NCBI GenBank assembly: GCA_943737045.1
Contig: CALSFV010000035.1
Coordinates: forward strand, 868,001-932,000
DNA: 64,000 nt
Direction: 5' to 3'
From: Parapristionchus giblindavisi
Taxonomy: Eukaryota > Nematoda > Chromadorea > Rhabditida > Diplogasteridae
Shown here: one piece after another, positions 51,501 to 63,358 of the stretch
Layout: every line of letters begins with the position of its first letter
Position numbering within the stretch: position 1 is the stretch's first letter
Notes under the pieces: generated by a model
The model's database searches: none
The model's input: the letters and a program-made list of their open reading frames with translations, nothing else
Told to the model about the DNA's origin: nothing
Program-made: the position numbers and the translations under genes

Positions 51501-54371
51501 GTGTTGATTCCACAATGCCCAAAGTACAAAAGTAGCTTTCACTCTGATAAGACCAAAAGAATACCTGACATGAAAAATTTTCTGCTAGACCCAGCGTGTC
51601 ATATACCAAACGAAAGAGCAAAAAATTCTGAGTATTTTGCAACCTTCCATGTTGAACAACGGCCGCTCCAGCCGAATTAACAACATTGAACCATGCATTT
51701 TTAGCATTAAAGAATTCGTGACACGTCAATGCTTTATCGAAACTTATCGTAGCATATACCACGTGAAAGAGCAAAAAATTCTGAATAATCTACACTTCAG
51801 TTCATGTCAAACTGTAATCTTCTGTTGATTCCACAATGTCCAAAGTACAAAAGTAGCTTTCACTCTGATAAGACCAAAAGAATACCTGACATGAAAAATT
51901 TTCTGCTAGACCCAGCGTGTCATACACCAAACGAAAGAGCAAAAAATTCTGAGTATTTTGCAACGTTCCATGTTGAACAACGGCCGCTCCAGCCGAATTA
52001 ACAACATTGAACCATGCATTTTTAGCATTAAAGAATTCGTGACACGCCAATATTTAATCTAAACTTATCGTAGCATATACCACGTGAAAGAGCAAAAAAT
52101 TCTGAATAATCTACACTTCAGTTCATGTCAAACTGTAATCTTGTGTTGATTCCACAATGCCCAAAGTACAAAAGTGGCTTTCACTCTGATAAGACCAAAA
52201 GAATACCTGACATGAAAAATTTTCTGCTAGACCCAGCGTGTCATATACCAAACGAAAGAGCAAAAAATTCTGAGTATTTTGCAACGTTCCATGTTGAACA
52301 ACGGCCGCTCCAGCCGAATTAACAACATTGAACCATGCATTTTTAGCATTAAAGAATTCGTGACACGTCAATATTTAATCTAAACTTATCGTAGCATATA
52401 CCACGTGAAAGAGCAAAAAATTCTGAATAATCTACACTTCAGTTCATGTCAAACTGTAATCTTGTGTTGATTCCACAATGCCCAAAGTACAAAAGTAGCT
52501 TTCACTCTGATAAGACCAAAAGAATACCTGACATGAAAAATTTTCTGCTAGACCCAGCGTGTCATATACCAAACGAAAGAGCAAAAAATTCTGAGTATTT
52601 TGCAACGTTCCATGTTGAACAACGGCCGCTCCAGCCGAATTAACAACATTGAACCATGCATTTTTAGCATTAAAGAATTCGTGACACGTCAATATTTAAT
52701 CTAAACTTATCGTAGCATATACCACGTGAAAGAGCAAAAAATTCTGAATAATCTACACTTCAGTTCATGTCAAACTGTAATCTTGTGTTGATTCCACAAT
52801 GCCCAAAGTACAAAAGTAGCTTTCACTCTGATAAGACCAAAAGAATACCTGACATGAAAAATTTTCTACTAGACCCAGCGTGTCATATACCAAACGAAAG
52901 AGCAAAAAATTCTGAGTATTTTGCAACGTTCCATGTTGAACAACGGCCGCTCCAGCCGAATTAACAACATTGAACCATGCATTTTTAGCATTAAAGAATT
53001 CGTGACACGTCAATGCTTTATCGAAACTTATCGTAGCATATATCACGTGAAAGAGCAAAAAATTCTGAATAATCTACACTTCAGTTCATGTCAAACTGTA
53101 ATCTTGTGTTGATTCCACAATGCCCAAAGTACAAAAGTAGCTTTCACTCTGATAAGACCAAAAGAATACCTGACATGAAAAATTTTCTGCTAGACCCAGC
53201 GTGTCATATACCAAACGAAAGAGCAAAAAATTCTGAGTATTTTGCAACGTTCCATGTTGAACAACGGCCGCTCCAGCCGAATTAACAACATTGAACCATG
53301 CATTTTTAGCATTAAAGAATTCGTGACACGCCAATATTTAATCTAAACTTATCGTAGCATATACCACGTGAAAGAGCAAAAAATTCTGAATAATCTACAC
53401 TTCAGTTCATGTCAAACTGTAATCTTGTGTTGATTCCACAATGCCCAAAGTACAAAAGTAGCTTTCACTCTGATAAGACCAAAAGAATACCTGACATGAA
53501 AAATTTTCTGCTAGACCCAGCGTGTCATATACCAAACGAAAGAGCAAAAAATTCTGAGTATTTTGCAACGTTCCATGTTGAACAACGGCCGCTCCAGCCG
53601 AATTAACAACATTGAACCATGCATTTTTAGCATTAAAGAATTCGTGACACGTCAATATTTAATCTAAACTTATCGTAGCATATACCACGTGAAAGAGCAA
53701 AAAAATCTGAATAATCTACACTTCAGTTCATGTCAAACTGTAATCTTGTGTTGATTCCACAATGCCCAAAGTACAAAAGTAGCTTTCACTCTGATAAGAC
53801 CAAAAGAATACCTGACATGAAAAATTTTCTGCTAGACCCAGCGTGTCATATACCAAACGAAAGAGCAAAAAATTCTGAGTATTTTGCAACGTTCCATGTT
53901 GAACAACGGCCGCTCCAGCCGAATTAACAACATTGAACCATGCATTTTTAGCATTAAAGAATTCGTGACACGCCAATATTTAATCTAAACTTATCGTAGC
54001 ATATACCACGTGAAAGAGCAAAAAATTCTGAATAATCTACACTTCAGTTCATGTCAAACTGTAATCTTGTGTTGATTCCACAATGCCCAAAGTACAAAAG
54101 TAGCTTTCACTCTGATAAGACCAAAAGAATACCTGACATGAAAAATTTTCTGCTAGACCCAGCGTGTCATATACCAAACGAAAGAGCAAAAAATTCTGAG
54201 TATTTTGCAACGTTCCATGTTGAACAACGGCCGCTCCAGCCGAATTAACAACATTGAACCATGCATTTTTAGCATTAAAGAATTCGTGACACGTCAATAT
54301 TTAATCTAAACTTATCGTAGCATATACCACGTGAAAGAGCAAAAAATTCTGAATAATCTACACTTCAGTTC

Positions 54372-55656
54372 ATGTCAAACTGTAATCTTGTGTTGATTCC
54401 ACAATGCCCATAGTACAAAAGTAGCTTTCACTCTGATAAGACCAAAAGAATACCTGACATGAAAAATTTTCTGCTAGACCCAGCGTGTCATATACCAAAC
54501 GAAAGAGCAAAAAATTCTGAGTATTTTGCAACGTTCCATGTTGAACAACGGCCGCTCCAGCCGAATTAACAACATTGAACCATGCATTTTTAGCATTAAA
54601 GAATTCGTGACACGTCAATATTTAATCTAAACTTATCGTAGCATATACCACGTGAAAGAGCAAAAAATTCTGAATAATCTACACTTCAGTTCATGTCAAA
54701 CTGTAATCTTGTGTTGATTCCACAATGCCCAAAGTACAAAAGTAGCTTTCACTCTGATAAGACCAAAAGAATACCTGACATGAAAAATTTTCTGCTAGAC
54801 CCAGCGTGTCATATACCAAACGAAAGAGCAAAAAAATTCTGAGTATTTTGCAACGTTCCATGTTGAACAACGGCCGCTCCAGCCGAATTAACAACATTGA
54901 ACCATGCATTTTTAGCATTAAAGAATTCGTGACACGCCAATATTTAATCTAAACTTATCGTAGCATATACCACGTGAAAGAGCAAAAAATTCTGAATAAT
55001 CTACACTTCAGTTCATGTCAAACTGTAATCTTGTGTTGATTCCACAATGCCCAAAGTACAAAAGTAGCTTTCACTCTGATAAGACCAAAAGAATACCTGA
55101 CATGAAAAATTTTCTGCTAGACCCAGCGTGTCATATACCAAACGAAAGAGCAAAAAAATCTGAGTATTTTGCAACGTTCCATGTTGAACAACGGCCGCTC
55201 CAGCCGAATTAACAACATTGAACCATGCATTTTTAGCATTAAAGAATTCGTGACACGTCAATATTTAATCTAAACTTATCGTAGCATATACCACGTGAAA
55301 GAGCAAAAAATTCTGAATAATCTACACTTCAGTTCATGTCAAACTGTAATCTTGTGTTGATTCCACAATGCCCAAAGTACAAAAGTAGCTTTCACTCTGA
55401 TAAGACCAAAAGAATACCTGACATGAAAAATTTTCTGCTAGACCCAGCGTGTCATATACCAAACGAAAGAGCAAAAAATTCTGAGTATTTTGCAACGTTC
55501 CATGTTGAACAACGGCCGCTCCAGCCGAATTAACAACATTGAACCATGCATTTTTAGCATTAAAGAATTCGTGACACGTCAATATTTAATCTAAACTTAT
55601 CGTAGCATATACCACGTGAAAGAGCAAAAAATTCTGAATAATCTACACTTCAGTTC
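54372..55656 (+). repeat. Four-unit higher-order repeat (1,285 bp), copy 1
   Basis: The order is a CCCATAG unit, a 322-bp unit with a one-base A-tract gain, an offset-144 A unit, and a GTCAATATTTAATC unit. It is repeated at 55657-56941 and, without the A-tract gain, at 56942-58225. Confidence 0.88.
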
Positions 55657-56941
55657 ATGTCAAACTGTAATCTTGTGTTGATTCCACAATGCCCATAGTA
55701 CAAAAGTAGCTTTCACTCTGATAAGACCAAAAGAATACCTGACATGAAAAATTTTCTGCTAGACCCAGCGTGTCATATACCAAACGAAAGAGCAAAAAAT
55801 TCTGAGTATTTTGCAACGTTCCATGTTGAACAACGGCCGCTCCAGCCGAATTAACAACATTGAACCATGCATTTTTAGCATTAAAGAATTCGTGACACGC
55901 CAATATTTAATCTAAACTTATCGTAGCATATACCACGTGAAAGAGCAAAAAATTCTGAATAATCTACACTTCAGTTCATGTCAAACTGTAATCTTGTGTT
56001 GATTCCACAATGCCCAAAGTACAAAAGTAGCTTTCACTCTGATAAGACCAAAAGAATACCTGACATGAAAAATTTTCTGCTAGACCCAGCGTGTCATATA
56101 CCAAACGAAAGAGCAAAAAAATTCTGAGTATTTTGCAACGTTCCATGTTGAACAACGGCCGCTCCAGCCGAATTAACAACATTGAACCATGCATTTTTAG
56201 CATTAAAGAATTCGTGACACGCCAATATTTAATCTAAACTTATCGTAGCATATACCACGTGAAAGAGCAAAAAATTCTGAATAATCTACACTTCAGTTCA
56301 TGTCAAACTGTAATCTTGTGTTGATTCCACAATGCCCAAAGTACAAAAGTAGCTTTCACTCTGATAAGACCAAAAGAATACCTGACATGAAAAATTTTCT
56401 GCTAGACCCAGCGTGTCATATACCAAACGAAAGAGCAAAAAAATCTGAGTATTTTGCAACGTTCCATGTTGAACAACGGCCGCTCCAGCCGAATTAACAA
56501 CATTGAACCATGCATTTTTAGCATTAAAGAATTCGTGACACGTCAATATTTAATCTAAACTTATCGTAGCATATACCACGTGAAAGAGCAAAAAATTCTG
56601 AATAATCTACACTTCAGTTCATGTCAAACTGTAATCTTGTGTTGATTCCACAATGCCCAAAGTACAAAAGTAGCTTTCACTCTGATAAGACCAAAAGAAT
56701 ACCTGACATGAAAAATTTTCTGCTAGACCCAGCGTGTCATATACCAAACGAAAGAGCAAAAAATTCTGAGTATTTTGCAACGTTCCATGTTGAACAACGG
56801 CCGCTCCAGCCGAATTAACAACATTGAACCATGCATTTTTAGCATTAAAGAATTCGTGACACGTCAATATTTAATCTAAACTTATCGTAGCATATACCAC
56901 GTGAAAGAGCAAAAAATTCTGAATAATCTACACTTCAGTTC
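55657..56941 (+). repeat. Four-unit higher-order repeat (1,285 bp), copy 2
   Basis: This has the same unit order and the same A-tract gain as copy 1. The first unit ends in GCCAATATT here and in GTCAATATT in copy 1. Confidence 0.88.
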
Positions 56942-58225
56942 ATGTCAAACTGTAATCTTGTGTTGATTCCACAATGCCCATAGTACAAAAGTAGCTTTCA
57001 CTCTGATAAGACCAAAAGAATACCTGACATGAAAAATTTTCTGCTAGACCCAGCGTGTCATATACCAAACGAAAGAGCAAAAAATTCTGAGTATTTTGCA
57101 ACGTTCCATGTTGAACAACGGCCGCTCCAGCCGAATTAACAACATTGAACCATGCATTTTTAGCATTAAAGAATTCGTGACACGCCAATATTTAATCTAA
57201 ACTTATCGTAGCATATACCACGTGAAAGAGCAAAAAATTCTGAATAATCTACACTTCAGTTCATGTCAAACTGTAATCTTGTGTTGATTCCACAATGCCC
57301 AAAGTACAAAAGTAGCTTTCACTCTGATAAGACCAAAAGAATACCTGACATGAAAAATTTTCTGCTAGACCCAGCGTGTCATATACCAAACGAAAGAGCA
57401 AAAAATTCTGAGTATTTTGCAACGTTCCATGTTGAACAACGGCCGCTCCAGCCGAATTAACAACATTGAACCATGCATTTTTAGCATTAAAGAATTCGTG
57501 ACACGCCAATATTTAATCTAAACTTATCGTAGCATATACCACGTGAAAGAGCAAAAAATTCTGAATAATCTACACTTCAGTTCATGTCAAACTGTAATCT
57601 TGTGTTGATTCCACAATGCCCAAAGTACAAAAGTAGCTTTCACTCTGATAAGACCAAAAGAATACCTGACATGAAAAATTTTCTGCTAGACCCAGCGTGT
57701 CATATACCAAACGAAAGAGCAAAAAAATCTGAGTATTTTGCAACGTTCCATGTTGAACAACGGCCGCTCCAGCCGAATTAACAACATTGAACCATGCATT
57801 TTTAGCATTAAAGAATTCGTGACACGTCAATATTTAATCTAAACTTATCGTAGCATATACCACGTGAAAGAGCAAAAAATTCTGAATAATCTACACTTCA
57901 GTTCATGTCAAACTGTAATCTTGTGTTGATTCCACAATGCCCAAAGTACAAAAGTAGCTTTCACTCTGATAAGACCAAAAGAATACCTGACATGAAAAAT
58001 TTTCTGCTAGACCCAGCGTGTCATATACCAAACGAAAGAGCAAAAAATTCTGAGTATTTTGCAACGTTCCATGTTGAACAACGGCCGCTCCAGCCGAATT
58101 AACAACATTGAACCATGCATTTTTAGCATTAAAGAATTCGTGACACGTCAATATTTAATCTAAACTTATCGTAGCATATACCACGTGAAAGAGCAAAAAA
58201 TTCTGAATAATCTACACTTCAGTTC
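56942..58225 (+). repeat. Four-unit higher-order repeat (1,284 bp), copy 3
   Basis: The same order as copies 1 and 2, but the second unit is 321 bp because the A-tract gain is absent. A fourth CCCATAG unit at 58226 starts another copy, which then departs from the pattern. Confidence 0.87.
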
Positions 58226-58546
58226 ATGTCAAACTGTAATCTTGTGTTGATTCCACAATGCCCATAGTACAAAAGTAGCTTTCACTCTGATAAGACCAAA
58301 AGAATACCTGACATGAAAAATTTTCTGCTAGACCCAGCGTGTCATATACCAAACGAAAGAGCAAAAAATTCTGAGTATTTTGCAACGTTCCATGTTGAAC
58401 AACGGCCGCTCCAGCCGAATTAACAACATTGAACCATGCATTTTTAGCATTAAAGAATTCGTGACACGTCAATATTTAATCTAAACTTATCGTAGCATAT
58501 ACCACGTGAAAGAGCAAAAAATTCTGAATAATCTACACTTCAGTTC

Positions 58547-60472
58547 ATGTCAAACTGTAATCTTGTGTTGATTCCACAATGCCCAAAGTACAAAAGTAGC
58601 TTTCACTCTGATAAGACCAAAAGAATACCTGACATGAAAAATTTTCTGCTAGACCCAGCGTGTCATATACCAAACGAAAGAGCAAAAAATTCTGAGTATT
58701 TTGCAACGTTCCATGTTGAACAACGGCCGCTCCAGCCGAATTAACAACATTGAACCATGCATTTTTAGCATTAAAGAATTCGTGACACGTCAATGCTTTA
58801 TCGAAACTTATCGTAGCATATACCACGTGAAAGAGCAAAAAATTCTGAATAATCTACACTTCAGTTCATGTCAAACTGTAATCTTGTGTTGATTCCACAA
58901 TGCCCAAAGTACAAAAGTAGCTTTCACTCTGATAAGACCAAAAGAATACCTGACATGAAAAATTTTCTGCTAGACCCAGCGTGTCATATACCAAACGAAA
59001 GAGCAAAAAATTCTGAGTATTTTGCAACGTTCCATGTTGAACAACGGCCGCTCCAGCCGAATTAACAACATTGAACCATGCATTTTTAGCATTAAAGAAT
59101 TCGTGACACGTCAATATTTAATCTAAACTTATCGTAGCATATACCACGTGAAAGAGCAAAAAATTCTGAATAATCTACACTTCAGTTCATGTCAAACTGT
59201 AATCTTGTGTTGATTCCACAATGCCCAAAGTACAAAAGTAGCTTTCACTCTGATAAGACCAAAAGAATACCTGACATGAAAAATTTTCTGCTAGACCCAG
59301 CGTGTCATATACCAAACGAAAGAGCAAAAAATTCTGAGTATTTTGCAACGTTCCATGTTGAACAACGGCCGCTCCAGCCGAATTAACAACAATGAACCAT
59401 GCATTTTTAGCATTAAAGAATTCGTGACACGCCAATATTTAATCTAAACTTATCGTAGCATATACCACGTGAAAGAGCAAAAAATTCTGAATAATCTACA
59501 CTTCAGTTCATGTCAAACTGTAATCTTGTGTTGATTCCACAATGCCCAAAGTACAAAAGTAGCTTTCACTCTGATAAGACCAAAAGAATACCTGACATGA
59601 AAAATTTTCTGCTAGACCCAGCGTGTCATATACCAAACGAAAGAGCAAAAAATTCTGAGTATTTTGCAACGTTCCATGTTGAACAACGGCCGCTCCAGCC
59701 GAATTAACAACATTGAACCATGCATTTTTAGCATTAAAGAATTCGTGACACGTCAATGCTTTATCGAAACTTATCGTAGCATATACCACGTGAAAGAGCA
59801 AAAAATTCTGAATAATCTACACTTCAGTTCATGTCAAACTGTAATCTTGTGTTGATTCCACAATGCCCAAAGTACAAAAGTAGCTTTCACTCTGATAAGA
59901 CCAAAAGAATACCTGACATGAAAAATTTTCTGCTAGACCCAGCGTGTCATATACCAAACGAAAGAGCAAAAAATTCTGAGTATTTTGCAACGTTCCATGT
60001 TGAACAACGGCCGCTCCAGCCGAATTAACAACATTGAACCATGCATTTTTAGCATTAAAGAATTCGTGACACGTCAATATTTAATCTAAACTTATCGTAG
60101 CATATACCACGTGAAAGAGCAAAAAATTCTGAATAATCTACACTTCAGTTCATGTCAAACTGTAATCTTGTGTTGATTCCACAATGCCCAAAGTACAAAA
60201 GTAGCTTTCACTCTGATAAGACCAAAAGAATACCTGACATGAAAAATTTTCTGCTAGACCCAGCGTGTCATATACCAAACGAAAGAGCAAAAAATTCTGA
60301 GTATTTTGCAACGTTCCATGTTGAACAACGGCCGCTCCAGCCGAATTAACAACAATGAACCATGCATTTTTAGCATTAAAGAATTCGTGACACGCCAATA
60401 TTTAATCTAAACTTATCGTAGCATATACCACGTGAAAGAGCAAAAAATTCTGAATAATCTACACTTCAGTTC
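58547..60472 (+). repeat. Three-unit higher-order repeat, two copies (2 x 963 bp)
   Basis: The order is a GCTTTATCG unit, a GTCAATATTTAATC unit and an AACAATGAACC unit. It occurs at 58547-59509 and 59510-60472. The next unit (60473) restarts the pattern but carries CAACCTTCC. Confidence 0.85.
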
Positions 60473-61435
60473 ATGTCAAACTGTAATCTTGTGTTGATTC
60501 CACAATGCCCAAAGTACAAAAGTAGCTTTCACTCTGATAAGACCAAAAGAATACCTGACATGAAAAATTTTCTGCTAGACCCAGCGTGTCATATACCAAA
60601 CGAAAGAGCAAAAAATTCTGAGTATTTTGCAACCTTCCATGTTGAACAACGGCCGCTCCAGCCGAATTAACAACATTGAACCATGCATTTTTAGCATTAA
60701 AGAATTCGTGACACGTCAATGCTTTATCGAAACTTATCGTAGCATATACCACGTGAAAGAGCAAAAAATTCTGAATAATCTACACTTCAGTTCATGTCAA
60801 ACTGTAATCTTGTGTTGATTCCACAATGCCCAAAGTACAAAAGTAGCTTTCACTCTGATAAGACCAAAAGAATACCTGACATGAAAAATTTTCTGCTAGA
60901 CCCAGCGTGTCATATACCAAACGAAAGAGCAAAAAATTCTGAGTATTTTGCAACGTTCCATGTTGAACAACGGCCGCTCCAGCCGAATTAACAACATTGA
61001 ACCATGCATTTTTAGCATTAAAGAATTCGTGACACGTCAATGCTTTATCGAAACTTATCGTAGCATATACCACGTGAAAGAGCAAAAAATTATGAATAAT
61101 CTACACTTCAGTTCATGTCAAACTGTAATCTTGTGTTGATTCCACAATGCCCAAAGTACAAAAGTAGCTTTCACTCTGATAAGACCAAAAGAATACCTGA
61201 CATGAAAAATTTTCTGCTAGACCCAGCGTGTCATATACCAAACGAAAGAGCAAAAAATTCTGAGTATTTTGCAACGTTCCATGTTGAACAACGGCCGCTC
61301 CAGCCGAATTAACAACATTGAACCATGCATTTTTAGCATTAAAGAATTCGTGACACGCCAATATTTAATCTAAACTTATCGTAGCATATACCACGTGAAA
61401 GAGCAAAAAATTCTGAATAATCTACACTTCAGTTC

Positions 61436-61755
61436 ATGTCAAACTGTAATCTTGTGTTGATTCCACAAAGCCCAAAATACAAAAGTAGCTTTCACTCTGA
61501 TAAGACCAAAAGAATACCTGACACGAAAAATTTTCTGCTAGACTCAGCGTGTCATATACCAAACGAAAGAGCAAAAATTCTGAGTATTTTGCAACGTTTC
61601 ATGTTGAACAACGGCCGCTCCAGCCGAATTAACAACATTGAACCATGCATTTTTAGCATTAAAGAATTCGTGACACGTCAATGCTTTATCGAAACTTATC
61701 GTAGCATATACCACGTGAAAGAGCAAAAAATTCTGAATAATCTACACTTCAGTTC
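61436..61755 (+). repeat. Divergent 320-bp monomer, type with CACAAAGCCCAAAATAC
   Basis: This unit combines CACAAAGCCCAAAATAC, GACACGAAAAA, AGACTCAGCG, a one-base-short A-tract and CAACGTTTCATG, changes rarely seen elsewhere in domain IV. Close relatives are at 62077 and 63039. The first two linked changes also mark units at 8778, 9419 and 11023. Confidence 0.85.
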
Positions 61756-62076
61756 ATGTCAAACTGTAATCTTGTGTTGATTCCACAATGCCCAAAGTAC
61801 AAAAGTAGCTTTCACTCTGATAAGACCAAAAGAATACCTGACATGAAAAATTTTCTGCTAGACCCAGCGTGTCATATACCAAACGAAAGAGCAAAAAATT
61901 CTGAGTATTTTGCAACGTTCCATGTTGAACAACGGCCGCTCCAGCCGAATTAACAACATTGAACCATGCATTTTTAGCATTAAAGAATTCGTGACACGCC
62001 AATATTTAATCTAAACTTATCGTAGCATATACCACGTGAAAGAGCAAAAAATTCTGAATAATCTACACTTCAGTTC

Positions 62077-62396
62077 ATGTCAAACTGTAATCTTGTGTTG
62101 ATTCCACAAAGCCCAAAATACAAAAGTAGCTTTCACTCTGATAAGACCAAAAGAATACCTGACACGAAAAATTTTCTGCTAGACTCAGCGTGTCATATAC
62201 CAAACGAAAGAGCAAAAATTCTGAGTATTTTGCAACGTTTCATGTTGAACAACGGCCGCTCCAGCCGAATTAACAAAATTGAATTATGCATTTTCGGCAA
62301 TAAAGAATTCGTGACACGTCAATGCTTTATCGAAACTTATCGTAGCATATACCACGTGAAAGAGCAAAAAATTCTGAATGATCTACACTTCAGTTC
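62077..62396 (+). repeat. Chimeric 320-bp monomer, copy 1
   Basis: The 5' part matches the divergent unit at 61436. Its 3' half joins the domain II/III haplotype ATGCATTTTCGGCAATAAAG to the domain IV haplotype GTCAATGCTTTATCGAAAC, about 20 bases apart, and adds GAATGATCTACAC. The same chimera recurs at 63039. Confidence 0.88.
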
Positions 62397-63038
62397 ATGT
62401 CAAACTGTAATCTTGTGTTGATTCCACAATGCCCAAAGTACAAAAGTAGCTTTCACTCTGATAAGACCAAAAGAATACCTGACATGAAAAATTTTCTGCT
62501 AGACCCAGCGTGTCATATACCAAACGAAAGAGCAAAAAATTCTGAGTATTTTGCAACGTTCCATGTTGAACAACGGCCGCTCCAGCCGAATTAACAACAT
62601 TGAACCATGCATTTTTAGCATTAAAGAATTCGTGACACGTCAATGCTTTATCGAAACTTATCGTAGCATATACCACGTGAAAGAGCAAAAAATTCTGAAT
62701 AATCTACACTTCAGTTCATGTCAAACTGTAATCTTGTGTTGATTCCACAATGCCCAAAGTACAAAAGTAGCTTTCACTCTGATAAGACCAAAAGAATACC
62801 TGACATGAAAAATTTTCTGCTAGACCCAGCGTGTCATATACCAAACGAAAGAGCAAAAAATTCTGAGTATTTTGCAACGTTCCATGTTGAACAACGGCCG
62901 CTCCAGCCGAATTAACAACATTGAACCATGCATTTTTAGCATTAAAGAATTCGTGACACGCCAATATTTAATCTAAACTTATCGTAGCATATACCACGTG
63001 AAAGAGCAAAAAATTCTGAATAATCTACACTTCAGTTC

Positions 63039-63358
63039 ATGTCAAACTGTAATCTTGTGTTGATTCCACAAAGCCCAAAATACAAAAGTAGCTTTCACTC
63101 TGATAAGACCAAAAGAATACCTGACACGAAAAATTTTCTGCTAGACTCAGCGTGTCATATACCAAACGAAAGAGCAAAAATTCTGAGTATTTTGCAACGT
63201 TTCATGTTGAACAACGGCCGCTCCAGCCGAATTAACAAAATTGAATTATGCATTTTCGGCAATAAAGAATTCGTGACACGTCAATGCTTTATCGAAACTT
63301 ATCGTAGCATATACCACGTGAAAGAGCAAAAAATTCTGAATGATCTACACTTCAGTTC
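63039..63358 (+). repeat. Chimeric 320-bp monomer, copy 2
   Basis: This has the same combination of variants as 62077-62396, 962 bases downstream, within a three-unit pattern 61756-62717 and 62718-63679. In the second copy the third unit has the plain ATTTAATC end where the first has GCTTTATCG. Confidence 0.88.

Noticed and set aside
61436..61780. 114-115-residue open frames at 48271, 61436, 62077 and 63039
   Set aside because: They are fusions of two unrelated short frames caused by one- or two-base changes in the A-tract. There is no coding evidence.
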